NCBI GenBank assembly: GCA_043780275.1
Contig: JAYWCV010000141.1
Span: 1-18,297, forward strand
DNA length: 18,297 nt
Source of the DNA: MGR-bin208 sp043780275
Lineage (GTDB): Bacteria > Bacteroidota > Bacteroidia > Chitinophagales > Chitinophagaceae
Reading direction: 5' to 3'
In this document: in pieces, positions 7,461 through 15,591 of the stretch
Layout of the letters: each line of letters begins with the position of its first letter
How positions within the stretch are numbered: position 1 is the first letter of the stretch
Notes under the pieces: model-generated
Told to the model about the DNA's origin: nothing
Seen by the model: only the letters and a program-made list of their open reading frames with translations
Database searches by the model: none
Position numbers and translations under genes: made by a program

Positions 7461-8659
7461 AAAGAGATGGTTGTTTTATAAAACCCCGCTATTTTATTAA
7501 TCACTGATTCTACAAAAGCATCAGGGCATGAAGCTCCACAGGTAATCAGAATTTTCAAGGGCTTGTTTTCCGGTAAATAATCTTCAGTAATAATTTCTTC
7601 TTTTTTATTCAATAAATAATGCCGTATGCTGTTTGCAGAAAGAATATTCTCATCATCTTTAATAAAATAAGTTGGCAGTTTTTCTTCACAGAGTTCAACC
7701 AAATGCGAAGTGTTAGAAGAATTATAACCTCCTACAACAATGGCCAGGTCTGCATCTGTATTCAGCATGCCAATCACTGCCGTTTGATTATCATTTGTTG
7801 CGTAACATAATGTGTCCCGGGTGTCTGCAAAGCGATCACTGATATTATTTTCATCTATATGATGTTTGTATTGCATGGTCTGTTTTAAAAAATCGGCAAT
7901 AGCTTGCGTGTCGCTGGCCAGCATCGTTGTTTGATTGACTACACCGATCCTTTCCAGATCTTGCTCAATATCAAAACCATCAGAATATTGCCCGGCAAAT
8001 TCAACATAGAAATCGGCATTGGTTTTCTCCTTGTTAATATACTTGGCCAATGCTACGGCTTGCTCCATATCTTTTACAATAACGGATGGAGCATTGAATG
8101 CTGCATGTGAAAAGGTTGCCCTGGTTTCTTCATGTTTTGGTTTACCATGAATGATAATGGTATAATTATTTTCTGCGATGGCTGCAGAACGATTCCAAAC
8201 TTTTTCAACAAAAGGACAGGTTGTATTATATTTCTCGGTTTGTATTCCTATGTTTTTCAGTTTCGCTTCTATTTCTAATGTTGTTCCAAATGCAGGAATC
8301 AATACGATATCTTCTGCTGTTAATTCATCAAAAGAAATCAGCTCTTGGCCATACGTGTCTTGCAAAAAAGAAACGCCATGAGCTTTTAAATCATCATTAA
8401 CCTGTGGATTGTGAATCATTTCACTCAAAAGAAAAATTCGTTTTCCTGGGTTTTCTTCAACGGTTCTGAAAGCGATATCAATTGCATTTTCTACTCCGTA
8501 GCAAAATCCAAAATGACGGGCCAGGTAAAACTGAATAGGTCCAAGATCCAACAATGTTGGTTCAAGGTCTTTTTTCATTTTATCTAATTCTTTCCGCTTT
8601 TTTTTAATAGCTGAAATTAATGGACTTCGATAAATTATGGGAACATCAAAACTTTTCAT
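7430..8659 (-). CDS. ispH: 4-hydroxy-3-methylbut-2-enyl diphosphate reductase
   Basis: IspH (LytB) is the [4Fe-4S] enzyme that makes IPP and DMAPP in the last step of the MEP isoprenoid pathway. With the start chosen here the protein has 409 residues, longer than E. coli IspH (316) and like Bacteroidota long forms. The cluster cysteines are C53 (GFCYGV), C148 (TTCPFV) and C285 (DTLCYAT). Other family motifs are KHEET, NQTTMLASDT, GGYNSSNTSHL and CGASCPD near the end. The frame is open up to an ATG at 8758, but that start leaves only 8 bases to the divergent amylase gene. The ATG at 8659 gives a normal N-terminus (MKSFDVP) and room for a -7-like box (TACCTTTA, 8680-8687), so it is preferred. 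The 33 extra residues look non-conserved. The gene is convergent with the glucan phosphorylase homologue and shares a terminator with it. Confidence 0.93.
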   Translation of the reverse strand: MKSFDVPIIYRSPLISAIKKKRKELDKMKKDLEPTLLDLGPIQFYLARHFGFCYGVENAIDIAFRTVEENPGKRIFLLSEMIHNPQVNDDLKAHGVSFLQDTYGQELISFDELTAEDIVLIPAFGTTLEIEAKLKNIGIQTEKYNTTCPFVEKVWNRSAAIAENNYTIIIHGKPKHEETRATFSHAAFNAPSVIVKDMEQAVALAKYINKEKTNADFYVEFAGQYSDGFDIEQDLERIGVVNQTTMLASDTQAIADFLKQTMQYKHHIDENNISDRFADTRDTLCYATNDNQTAVIGMLNTDADLAIVVGGYNSSNTSHLVELCEEKLPTYFIKDDENILSANSIRHYLLNKKEEIITEDYLPENKPLKILITCGASCPDAFVESVINKIAGFYKTTISLNEMMLQFEN

Positions 8660-8766
8660 GCTTAAGTATATGTCAGTTGTAAAGGTACATTGTTTGTTGT
8701 CATACTGTTTTTCATTCATAGACATGAACTGAAAAATTGTATTAACTTCCAATTTCATTTTTTTAT

Positions 8767-10131
8767 ATGCGATTTAATAAACTTTTTATCATTATTTTTC
8801 TGCTGTCGGCTTGTTCAGAAAAAAAATCAAATTCAGCATCAATGAGTAGTGGAAACTTCAATAGGGTGGATTGGATTCAGCAGACCAATATTTATGAAGT
8901 TAATCTTCGGCAATATACTGTTGATGGGACTTTCAATGCATTTGCAAAAGAATTACCCCGACTTAAATTAATGGGAGTTGAAGTGCTTTGGTTTATGCCC
9001 ATTACCCCAATTGCACAAAAAAATAAAAAAGGGGAGATGGGAAGTTATTATGCCTGTTCCGATTATACAGCTATCAATCCGGAATTTGGCAACCTGGACG
9101 ATTTTAAAAAACTGGTGAAAAAGGCACATGAAATGGGATTTAAAGTAATCATTGACTGGGTGGCTAACCATACTGGTTGGGATCATGTATGGACTAAATC
9201 CAATCCGGAATGGTATGAGAAAGATAGCAGTACCAATGACTTTAAAATTGCATCCGGTATGGATGATATTATTGAATTGGATTTTTCCAATGCACAGATG
9301 CGCAAAGCAATGATCGATGCGATGGCTTTTTGGATAAAAGAAACCGATATTGACGGATTTAGGGCCGATCTTGCTTTTTGGGTGGAGCTGGATTTCTGGA
9401 AGGAAGCCAGAACTGAATTGGAAAAAATAAAACCTGTATTTTGGCTGGGCGAATTAGATCCATTAGATCATCCGGAATACATGGAAGTTTTTGATGCTGC
9501 TTATACATGGACATGGATGCATACAACAAAAGATTTTTACCAAAACAAATTAACCATTGCGTCATTAGATTCTGTATTGAAAAAATACGAAAACATTCCA
9601 CCCAAAGGATCAATCCTTTCCTGGTTTACATCTAACCACGATGAAAATAGCTGGAATGGCACCGAATATGAAAAGTATGGCGATATGGCCAAAGCTTTGG
9701 CTGTATTCAGTTGTACATGGCCGGGCATACCACTTATTTACAGTGGCCAGGAGTTGCCTAATAAAAAGCGATTGGAATTTTTTAAAAAAGATGTTATTCA
9801 ATGGACAGGGAAAAATGAATTGGAAGATTTTTATAAAACATTATTTACACTGCGTTATACAAATCTGGCATTCCGTGAGTCCGATGAAAATGCAAAAACT
9901 TTCCGCATAAATACATCCGATAATAAACATGTATTTGCTTATTTAAGACAAAACGGAGACCGGGAGGTTTTTGTCTTGCTTAATTTATCAGACTCCGTCT
10001 GGCAGTTTCAAATAAATGATAAACATATATCCGGGTCATTTAAAAATATTTTTACAGAAAAATATATAGAATTTTCAACTATTGATTCTATAGAAATGAA
10101 AGCATGGGATTATATAATATTTGAAAAATAA
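8767..10131 (+). CDS. GH13 alpha-amylase-family lipoprotein
   Basis: This 454-residue protein has a signal peptide with lipobox FLLSAC (C16), so it is exported and lipid-anchored, probably facing the periplasm or cell surface. The mature part is a (beta/alpha)8 GH13 catalytic domain with all four conserved regions: DWVANH (130-135), GFRADLAF with nucleophile D201, WLGELDP with acid/base E229, and FTSNHDEN with H291 and D292. A C-terminal beta-sandwich domain follows (about 365-454; VFVLLNLSD). All catalytic residues are present, so hydrolysis or transglycosylation of alpha-1,4-glucans or maltodextrins is likely; the exact subfamily cannot be told. It is shorter than many amylases because it lacks carbohydrate-binding modules. 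It diverges from ispH and sits 1.4 kb after the glucan phosphorylase homologue, suggesting a linked alpha-glucan role. No SusC/SusD pair is in the window, so this is not a classical starch PUL. Confidence 0.92.
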   Translation: MRFNKLFIIIFLLSACSEKKSNSASMSSGNFNRVDWIQQTNIYEVNLRQYTVDGTFNAFAKELPRLKLMGVEVLWFMPITPIAQKNKKGEMGSYYACSDYTAINPEFGNLDDFKKLVKKAHEMGFKVIIDWVANHTGWDHVWTKSNPEWYEKDSSTNDFKIASGMDDIIELDFSNAQMRKAMIDAMAFWIKETDIDGFRADLAFWVELDFWKEARTELEKIKPVFWLGELDPLDHPEYMEVFDAAYTWTWMHTTKDFYQNKLTIASLDSVLKKYENIPPKGSILSWFTSNHDENSWNGTEYEKYGDMAKALAVFSCTWPGIPLIYSGQELPNKKRLEFFKKDVIQWTGKNELEDFYKTLFTLRYTNLAFRESDENAKTFRINTSDNKHVFAYLRQNGDREVFVLLNLSDSVWQFQINDKHISGSFKNIFTEKYIEFSTIDSIEMKAWDYIIFEK

Positions 10132-10158
10132 AAAAGCCCCGGTTTGTCCGGAGCTTTT
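10132..10158. terminator. bidirectional intrinsic terminator
   Basis: AAAAGCcCCGG and CCGGaGCTTTT pair over 11 positions with one mismatch around a 5-base loop (TTTGT). The stem begins right after the amylase stop codon and the reverse strand ends the convergent HtrA gene. A-runs and T-runs on each side make it work in both directions. Confidence 0.8.
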
Positions 10159-10179
10159 ATAAAAAATTGAGTAATAAGA

Positions 10180-11655
10180 TTAATCAAGATTCAACGGGTA
10201 TGTATATATTCCATCATAACCCGGATAAATGCCTTCCAGTTTTACACTGCCATACATCGCACTAATTGCAGCATTCAGATCATCAATCGAGTTTATTGGC
10301 TTTCCATTAACCGACGTGATGATAAAGCTTTCCAAAATTCTTGTTCGGCTGATAGGGCCACCTTCTTTTATTGATTTTACAATAACACCACCGGAAATAT
10401 TGTATTGATTGGCTTTCGTTTTATCTAAAGTAATAAGCTCTGCACCCAGTTTGTCTGCAATATTCATAACGGCTACTTCATCATAATTACCCACTTTATT
10501 TTTTAAGGTAGCTGTTGAACTATATTCTTTTCCATCTCTTTTATAGGTGAGTTTTATTTTATCACCTACACGATAAGATGCAACAGTACCTTGTAGCTCG
10601 GTCCATGAGTTAATGACAATATCATTAATTTTTGTAATCACATCCCCGTTTTTTATTCCGGCTGATGCAGCAGCTCCATCTTTGCTTACAGTACCTACAT
10701 ATGCACCACCTCCTTCATCTAATTTGTCGTTTGCAGCTGCAATACCAAGGTATGCTCTTTGTACATTACCATATTGTATGATATCGTTGATGATTTTTTT
10801 CACCAGGTTCACCGGAATAGCAAATGAATATCCGGCATACGTTCCGTTGGGAGCCAGTATGGCAGAATTGATGCCGATTAATTCACCATTGGTATTAATT
10901 AAAGCACCACCGCTATTACCCTGGTTTACGGCAGCATCTGTTTGAATAAAAGATTCAATCGGTGTACTGCTTTGACGACTGTTGATATCTAAAAACCGGC
11001 CTTTTGCTCCAACGATTCCGGCAGTCACGGTAGTTTCCAGAGTTAAAGGATAACCAACGGCTAATACCCATTGGCCAACTTTTACATTATCTGAATTTCC
11101 ATAAACCAGGTAGGGTAGACTCTTGCTGTCAATTTTCAAAACCGCCAAGTCAGTACTTGGATCTTTTCCAATCAGACGGGCTTTGAATGTTTTTTTATTA
11201 TGAAGTGTAACGGTAATATCTTCTGCAACACCATCCTGACCATTGCTGATTACGTGATTATTGGTAACAATATATCCGTCTTCACTGATGATAACTCCAC
11301 TACCAGATGCTCTTTGTTCAGGAATAATTCCACCTTGACTGTTATTGAAAAAATCTTCAAACATGTCATCGAATACACCACGACGTTGCCTGGGAAGATT
11401 ATTGCCGATTTTTTTTGCAGGAATCTTTGTTTTTATATGAACAACTGCCGGCAAGGCTGCAGAAGATGCGGAGGTGAAATCCAGTGATTCGGGTTTTTGA
11501 TCGCCATCAAAAAAACCTGCATAGTTTGAGGGGATTTTAGCATTTCCCTGAATGTCAATTGCCTGTTTTTTGAAATAAGAATCATAAACCCATACGCTTC
11601 CAATTGCTGTTGTAGCACTGATGCTTACAATAAGTAATAATTGTTTCCACTTCAT
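10180..11655 (-). CDS. degP: HtrA/DegP-type serine protease with two PDZ domains
   Basis: This 491-residue protein has an N-terminal hydrophobic segment (about 5-23) that is either a signal peptide or an inner-membrane anchor, so it acts in the periplasm. The trypsin-like domain (about 65-275) has the intact triad H134 (TNNHV), D169 (STDLAVLKI) and S248 (GNSGGALI). PDZ1 is about 285-375 (AYLGIAAANDKLDEGGGAYV; GIKNGDVITKIND) and PDZ2 about 395-485 (GAELITLDKTKANQYNISGG; ITSVNGKPINSIDDL). Length and two PDZ domains match DegP/DegQ of E. coli (about 450-475). The role is degrading and refolding misfolded envelope proteins, typically under stress. The final residues of PDZ2 are close to the C-terminus. 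The gene is monocistronic, ending against the amylase terminator. DegP and DegQ cannot be told apart here. Confidence 0.94.
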   Translation of the reverse strand: MKWKQLLLIVSISATTAIGSVWVYDSYFKKQAIDIQGNAKIPSNYAGFFDGDQKPESLDFTSASSAALPAVVHIKTKIPAKKIGNNLPRQRRGVFDDMFEDFFNNSQGGIIPEQRASGSGVIISEDGYIVTNNHVISNGQDGVAEDITVTLHNKKTFKARLIGKDPSTDLAVLKIDSKSLPYLVYGNSDNVKVGQWVLAVGYPLTLETTVTAGIVGAKGRFLDINSRQSSTPIESFIQTDAAVNQGNSGGALINTNGELIGINSAILAPNGTYAGYSFAIPVNLVKKIINDIIQYGNVQRAYLGIAAANDKLDEGGGAYVGTVSKDGAAASAGIKNGDVITKINDIVINSWTELQGTVASYRVGDKIKLTYKRDGKEYSSTATLKNKVGNYDEVAVMNIADKLGAELITLDKTKANQYNISGGVIVKSIKEGGPISRTRILESFIITSVNGKPINSIDDLNAAISAMYGSVKLEGIYPGYDGIYTYPLNLD

Positions 11656-11823
11656 CGAATTAAGTTTTTAATGATTAATCAAAGGACAATAAATATGCCA
11701 TTGGCACAAAATAACGAAAGCTGTCATGCCTTTTAAAATTGTTTAGCCAGTTTAACAAAAAATTTACTAAGCTCTTCGTACTTGTATTACAAAATTAAAA
11801 AAATATTTTCAGAGAATTTATTT

Positions 11824-12825
11824 TTACAAGCACATCAAAAACTGCATACTGTCAATACCATCGGCATAATCCATCAAACCGGGGTTTTGTGCCATACCAA
11901 AAGGTACAGTTTCATGTCCAACAATACATTGAATATCTGTATTATTTTTTAGTTCTTGTTGAAGATCATCCAGTGTATGATAATATTCAAAATTCAATTG
12001 ACTTATCGGTGAGAATATGGCCTTGTCTTCAATCAATAAAATGGAGTCATTGCTCATATAATATTTTGCATTCAATAAATGAATGGCCAGGTTGTAGTCG
12101 TAATTATTTTTATACTTATTGTTCATTGCAAGTATATCATATTTTTTAAAAGCATTCAGCAATGAAACAAAATCATAGTTTTCGGGCACATAAATTTTAG
12201 TCACGTTCCGGCAGCCCAGTCCAAAAAACAAATAAACATCATCAGCCAGGTTTACTAATTCATCCTCCGTTTCTCCACCACTTAAAATAGCTACAGAAGA
12301 TCTGTTTCTACGAATGATATGTGGGAATTTACTGAAATAATACTCGAAATACCGGGAAGAATTATTACTGCCGGTAGCAATATATGCATCACAATTTCTC
12401 AGCATGTCTGAAAATTGGATAAGCTCTGCGACTTCTTTATCCCATTCTATAAGTTTAGCTACCAGGTGTCTGATCAGTTTATCATCCTTCGAAGAAGCTT
12501 TAACTAGAGCATTATTCCCCGAAATAAATACACACAGCAAATCATGAAATCCAACTAAGGGGATATTGCCCGCCATTACAATTCCTACTTTTTTTGGACT
12601 TTTAGATTCTTCTTCTTCTATTTTATAAAATGCTGTCCATGCAGATAATTTTTCCTCTGATAAATAATTGTAAGCAATGTTTTTAGATGCTAAATCAATA
12701 AAGTCAGGAATAAACCAACCATTATGCTGACTGGCATTCTCTTTCACATTATTCCACTCTTCACTATCGGATAAAATATATTTACCGATACTTTTCATTA
12801 AATAAATACGATGTTGTAAATTCAT
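11824..12825 (-). CDS. LuxC-type acyl-CoA reductase
   Basis: This 333-residue protein matches the LuxC family (PF05893), an aldehyde-dehydrogenase-fold NAD(P)H-dependent acyl-CoA reductase that makes fatty aldehydes. The nucleotide-binding part holds VGIVMAGNIPLVGFHD (about 80-95), and the catalytic cysteine is C205 in FFGLGCRNVTK. Luminescence LuxC proteins are about 480 residues, so this is a compact form. No luxD, luxE or luciferase gene is present, so bioluminescence is not implied; a role in lipid or wax/alcohol metabolism, or aldehyde handling, is possible. The frame extends 8 codons upstream to a TTG at 12849, but that codon lies inside a perfect -7 promoter box (12847-12854), so the ATG at 12825 is chosen. 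It diverges from a ferredoxin gene that may supply electrons. Confidence 0.87.
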   Translation of the reverse strand: MNLQHRIYLMKSIGKYILSDSEEWNNVKENASQHNGWFIPDFIDLASKNIAYNYLSEEKLSAWTAFYKIEEEESKSPKKVGIVMAGNIPLVGFHDLLCVFISGNNALVKASSKDDKLIRHLVAKLIEWDKEVAELIQFSDMLRNCDAYIATGSNNSSRYFEYYFSKFPHIIRRNRSSVAILSGGETEDELVNLADDVYLFFGLGCRNVTKIYVPENYDFVSLLNAFKKYDILAMNNKYKNNYDYNLAIHLLNAKYYMSNDSILLIEDKAIFSPISQLNFEYYHTLDDLQQELKNNTDIQCIVGHETVPFGMAQNPGLMDYADGIDSMQFLMCL

Positions 12826-12846
12826 GAATTGGATATAAATTTGATG

Positions 12847-12854
12847 CAAATGTA
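12847..12854 (-). promoter_or_regulatory. -7 promoter element of the LuxC-type gene
   Basis: TACATTTG on the minus strand is a perfect TAnnTTTG match, 21 bases before the ATG at 12825. No good -33 TTTG box is seen at the expected spacing. Its main use is to argue against the upstream TTG start. Confidence 0.4.
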
Positions 12855-12880
12855 ATTCTCAACCCATTAACTGAACTATT

Positions 12881-13228
12881 ATGGCAATTATTATCACAGA
12901 AGAATGTATTAACTGCGGGGCTTGCGAACCGGAATGCCCCAATAACGCTATTTATGAAGGCGGAGTTTCCTGGGCCATCAGCGATGGCACTTCCATGAAA
13001 GGTATGTATACCCTGATGGACGGAACTTCAATTGATGCGGATCAAAAAAATGATCCTATCAGTAACGATTTATATTATATTGTACCAAACAAGTGTACAG
13101 AATGTCAGGGTTTTCATGAAGAACCACAGTGTGCAGCAGTTTGCCCGGTAGATTGTTGTGTGCCTGACGACTTGTATAAGGAAACAGTTGAAGAACTGAT
13201 GGTTAAAAAAGAAAAACTTCATATTTAA
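12881..13228 (+). CDS. 2[4Fe-4S] ferredoxin (long-insert Bacteroidota type)
   Basis: This 115-residue cytoplasmic electron carrier has two cluster motifs: C9-x2-C12-x2-C15-x3-C19P (CINCGACEPECP), and C72-x2-C75-x8-C84-x3-C88P (CTECQGFHEEPQCAAVCP), with C92 and C93 near the second. The 8-residue spacing in the second motif and C-terminal extension resemble Allochromatium-type 2[4Fe-4S] ferredoxins. About 40 residues rich in Gly, Asp and Ser are inserted between the motifs, longer than in the classic ~80-residue proteins. I believe this insert is common in Bacteroidota members. The gene diverges from the LuxC-type reductase with only 55 bases between the starts, so the two share a control region and may work together. 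The ATG start is the only sensible one. Confidence 0.93.
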   Translation: MAIIITEECINCGACEPECPNNAIYEGGVSWAISDGTSMKGMYTLMDGTSIDADQKNDPISNDLYYIVPNKCTECQGFHEEPQCAAVCPVDCCVPDDLYKETVEELMVKKEKLHI

Positions 13229-13289
13229 ATAAGTTGTGGATAACAACTTGCTTTCAATAGCAGAGGAGTGGCATATTTATCGTAACTTG

Positions 13290-13386
13290 AAAGTACTTAT
13301 AAAGTAAAGCAGTTTCTGCTTAATTCAGGCGGGTGATATGTTCCGCTGTAAAAAGGTGAAGAATATTCGTTGATTCTTCACCTTTA
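13290..13386 (+). ncRNA. candidate small structured RNA or long 3' UTR
   Basis: Three hairpins follow one another: AAGCAG/CTGCTT (13307-13321), CAG-CGG/CCG-CTG with one bulge (13326-13348), and a perfect 13-bp stem (13352-13385) followed by ATTATTTT. There is no credible open frame in 13229-13390. The elements start about 80 bases after the ferredoxin stop, so they could be its 3' UTR or a separate small RNA. I recognise no known RNA family (not SRP RNA, tmRNA or 6S). The 5' end is a guess. Confidence 0.3.
13352..13385 (+). terminator. strong intrinsic terminator
   Basis: AAAGGTGAAGAAT (13352-13364) pairs perfectly with ATTCTTCACCTTT (13373-13385) around an 8-base loop, followed by a T-rich tract. 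It ends the ferredoxin transcript or a small RNA that begins downstream of it. Confidence 0.65.
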
Positions 13387-13465
13387 TTATTTTAAATATT
13401 TGCTAAAAAGCTACCATGAAATATTTAATGTTCATGTTTATCGTTTTGTTCTTACATGATATCCA

Positions 13466-13646
13466 GATTTTTCGGATGTTTCAAAATCAGGAGATCTTGG
13501 ATATACATTTGAAACATATACATTGAAATTGAATTCATCGGATTGTATAAGAAAAGACAGCTATGTTTCAGTTTGAAAAAAAACAATAGGATGGATAATG
13601 GAAATTTGGTTTAGCTAGTGGTAATGAAGGATTGGGAAATCAATAA
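13466..13646 (+). pseudogene. decayed DUF4440/NTF2-like gene, C-terminal remnant
   Basis: Reading from 13466 gives a recognisable end of a DUF4440 (SnoaL/NTF2-like) protein: DVSKSGDLGYTFETY, then KDSYVSV, then a stop TGA (13574-13576) where the family has Trp. One extra base in the run of eight A (13576-13583) shifts the frame. After it KKQ-stop-DG-stop-WKFGLASGNEG continues to a TAA at 13644-13646, with stops TAG (13587-13589) and TAA (13596-13598) where Lys is expected. So one frameshift and three one-base nonsense changes broke the gene. The N-terminal half is not recognisable; a short signal-peptide-like ATG frame at 13416 (MKYLMFMFIVLFL) may be its start, in another frame. Related intact proteins are small exported proteins of unknown role. 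Confidence 0.6.
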
Positions 13647-13728
13647 AATGATTTCTTTTTTTGTATAAAAGAAATTTACACGTTTTTTTGCTAGTTGAAA
13701 GGGGATTAAATTATAATTTTTTAGATTC

Positions 13729-14712
13729 ATGGTAAATAAAAAGAAAATTGCTTTAGTAACAGGTGGGTATTCGGGTGAAGCAGTTATTTCGTATAAAAGT
13801 GCGATTACAATAGAGAAAAATCTGGATAAAGAACTTTTCCAGGTTTTTGTCATTGATATAAATCCGTCTGGTTGGATTCATGAATTAATTGACGGAAGAA
13901 AGATTGAAATTGACAAAAATGATTTTTCCCTGCAGATCGATAATCAAAAAATTAAATTTGATGCAGTATTTATCGGAATTCATGGAACTCCCGGTGAAGA
14001 TGGTAAACTGCAGGGTTATTTCGATACACTGAAAATTCCGTACTGTTCATGCGATGCAGCCAGTTCTGCAATCACTTTCAATAAGCGGTATACGGTTGCT
14101 GTAGCTGCCATGGCCGGTATAGATGTAGCCAACTCGGTTCATTTATTTAAACATATTTCTTTTGAAGTTGAACAAATTTCGGCACAATTGAATTTTCCGG
14201 TTTTTGTAAAACCAAATAATGGCGGATCCAGTATTGGGATGAGTAAAGTGAATGATCCATTATTTCTTCAGGCTGCAATGGATAAAGCATTTGCAGAAGA
14301 TGACCAGGTATTGGTTGAAGAAATGATTGTAGGAAGAGAACTTACAATCGGTGTATTTAAAACAAAAGGCCATATTATTTGCCTTCCAATGACAGAGATT
14401 ATCAGTAATAATGAGTTTTTTGATTACGAAGCTAAATATGATGGCATTGCTAAGGAAGTAACACCTGCTGATGTAGAAGAAACGGTTGCAAATAAAGTGA
14501 GAGAGGCGGCTTTAAAAATTTACAATTTATTCAATTGCCGCGGTGTTGTACGCATTGATTTTATTTATAACGAAGAAAAAGCAAAACCTTTTATGCTCGA
14601 AATAAATACAATACCCGGACAAAGTGATGTCAGTCTTGTGCCACAACAGGTTATTGCCATGGGATGGTCGTTAAAAGAGTTTTATACAAAATTGGTTCAG
14701 GAGTGTTTTTAA
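13729..14712 (+). CDS. ddl: D-alanine--D-alanine ligase
   Basis: This 327-residue cytoplasmic ATP-grasp enzyme joins two D-alanines for peptidoglycan precursor synthesis. Visible motifs are the N-terminal GGYSGE (usual form GG.S.E), HGTPGEDG (about 84-91), the ATP-grasp loop VKPNNGGSSIGMSKV (about 160-174), FFDYEAKYDG, GVVRIDF and the metal and substrate motif EINTIPGQSD near 293-302. Length is within the family's 300-370. The residue Tyr/Phe of the usual YDYxAKY is Phe-Asp-Tyr here. The ATG start gives the expected NKKKIALVTGGYSGE beginning. It is the first gene of a same-strand run with a PASTA protein (68-base gap) and a rhodanese (16-base gap), which suggests an operon tied to cell-wall growth. 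Confidence 0.96.
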   Translation: MVNKKKIALVTGGYSGEAVISYKSAITIEKNLDKELFQVFVIDINPSGWIHELIDGRKIEIDKNDFSLQIDNQKIKFDAVFIGIHGTPGEDGKLQGYFDTLKIPYCSCDAASSAITFNKRYTVAVAAMAGIDVANSVHLFKHISFEVEQISAQLNFPVFVKPNNGGSSIGMSKVNDPLFLQAAMDKAFAEDDQVLVEEMIVGRELTIGVFKTKGHIICLPMTEIISNNEFFDYEAKYDGIAKEVTPADVEETVANKVREAALKIYNLFNCRGVVRIDFIYNEEKAKPFMLEINTIPGQSDVSLVPQQVIAMGWSLKEFYTKLVQECF

Positions 14713-14780
14713 TTCGGGAAACAGGATTGTTTTTTGAATCAAAAAATTAAAAATATTATTGCATAGCATTATAAAAATTT

Positions 14781-15575
14781 ATGTTCAATTTCATCACTAA
14801 TCGTTCCTTTTTTGTAAACTTACTTGCCGCACTGGTTTTATTTGCGACGGTATTTATTTTGTTTATGTATTCGCTTGACTGGATTACACATCATGGCGAT
14901 TTTAAAACCATTCCCTCTGTAGTTGGAAAAGATTTTAATGAAGCCGAAAAAATGCTTGATGATCAGGGCTTCACAGTAGTCATCCAAGATTCTGTATATA
15001 TCGATACATCTGCTCCAAACTCTATCATTAAACAGTTTCCGGAACCGGATGCAGTGGTGAAAGTTAACCGGAATATATACCTGACAATAAATCGTAAAGT
15101 TCCTCCATTTGTAGAAATGCCTAATTTGATTGGGTACAGTTTTCGTAATGCTGAAATGATTTTAAAAAATATGGGATTACGAATTGCGGATACATTGTTT
15201 AGACCAGACTTTGCAAAAAATTCTGTTTTGGTTCAAATGTTTGAAGGCAAAGAAGTTGGAAGTGGTACAAAAATACAGATGGGAAGTGGCATTACATTGG
15301 TTTTGGGCGATGGTATCGGGAAAAATGAATTCATCGTTCCCGGAATAGTAGGCATGACGTATGAGCAGGCAAAAATATTATTAGAGTCAAATGGAATAAG
15401 CATTGGTGCTATTATTTCTGATGGAATTTCAGACACTTTAAATGCGTTTATTTATAAACAAAGCCCTGAAAAATTTGATGAAACAGGTAGACGATTAAAA
15501 ATAAGACCTGGTCAAATGATGGACCTTTGGCTTAGTGTTACAAAGCCGGCAATCGATTCGCTGGAATTTCAGTAA
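14781..15575 (+). CDS. membrane-anchored protein with three PASTA domains
   Basis: This 264-residue protein has a short cytoplasmic start, one transmembrane helix (about 12-32) and three extracytoplasmic PASTA repeats: about 41-107 (IPSVVGKDFNEAEKMLDDQG), 112-177 (MPNLIGYSFRNAEMILKNMG) and 185-254 (VPGIVGMTYEQAKILLESNG). PASTA domains bind peptidoglycan stem peptides or penicillin-like ligands and occur on Ser/Thr kinases and PBPs. Here there is no kinase or transpeptidase domain, so the protein can only bind or scaffold. It follows ddl on the same strand, which supports a link to cell-wall synthesis. The length and ATG start look complete. Confidence 0.9.
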   Translation: MFNFITNRSFFVNLLAALVLFATVFILFMYSLDWITHHGDFKTIPSVVGKDFNEAEKMLDDQGFTVVIQDSVYIDTSAPNSIIKQFPEPDAVVKVNRNIYLTINRKVPPFVEMPNLIGYSFRNAEMILKNMGLRIADTLFRPDFAKNSVLVQMFEGKEVGSGTKIQMGSGITLVLGDGIGKNEFIVPGIVGMTYEQAKILLESNGISIGAIISDGISDTLNAFIYKQSPEKFDETGRRLKIRPGQMMDLWLSVTKPAIDSLEFQ

Positions 15576-15591
15576 AAAATAAAAAATATGT

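Noticed and set aside
8660..8758. Upstream in-frame extension of ispH to an ATG at 8758 (33 extra residues).
   Set aside because: It leaves 8 bases to the divergent amylase start, contains no conserved IspH sequence and would cover a -7-like box; the ATG at 8659 is preferred.
11696..11706. Palindrome TGCCA-T-TGGCA 41 bases upstream of the HtrA gene, as a possible operator.
   Set aside because: Only 5 bp per arm, no local regulator gene and no second copy seen; chance is likely.
11824..12825. A bioluminescence (lux) locus, suggested by the LuxC homologue.
   Set aside because: No luxA, luxB, luxD or luxE gene is in the window; LuxC-type reductases without them occur in non-luminous bacteria.
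12826..12849. TTG start adding 8 residues to the LuxC-type reductase.
   Set aside because: The TTG lies inside a perfect TAnnTTTG promoter box and an ATG follows at 12825.
13235..13243. Perfect DnaA box (TGTGGATAA, TTATCCACA on the minus strand) inside a short inverted repeat AAGTTGT/ACAACTT, hinting at an origin.
   Set aside because: Only one box, no AT-rich unwinding element with repeated boxes and no dnaA or dnaN nearby. A single 9-base match in 18 kb can arise by chance.
13416..13526. Small open frame starting MKYLMFMFIVLFL as an intact small membrane peptide gene.
   Set aside because: It runs out of frame through the recognisable DUF4440 remnant, so it is more likely the remains of that gene's signal peptide than a separate gene.
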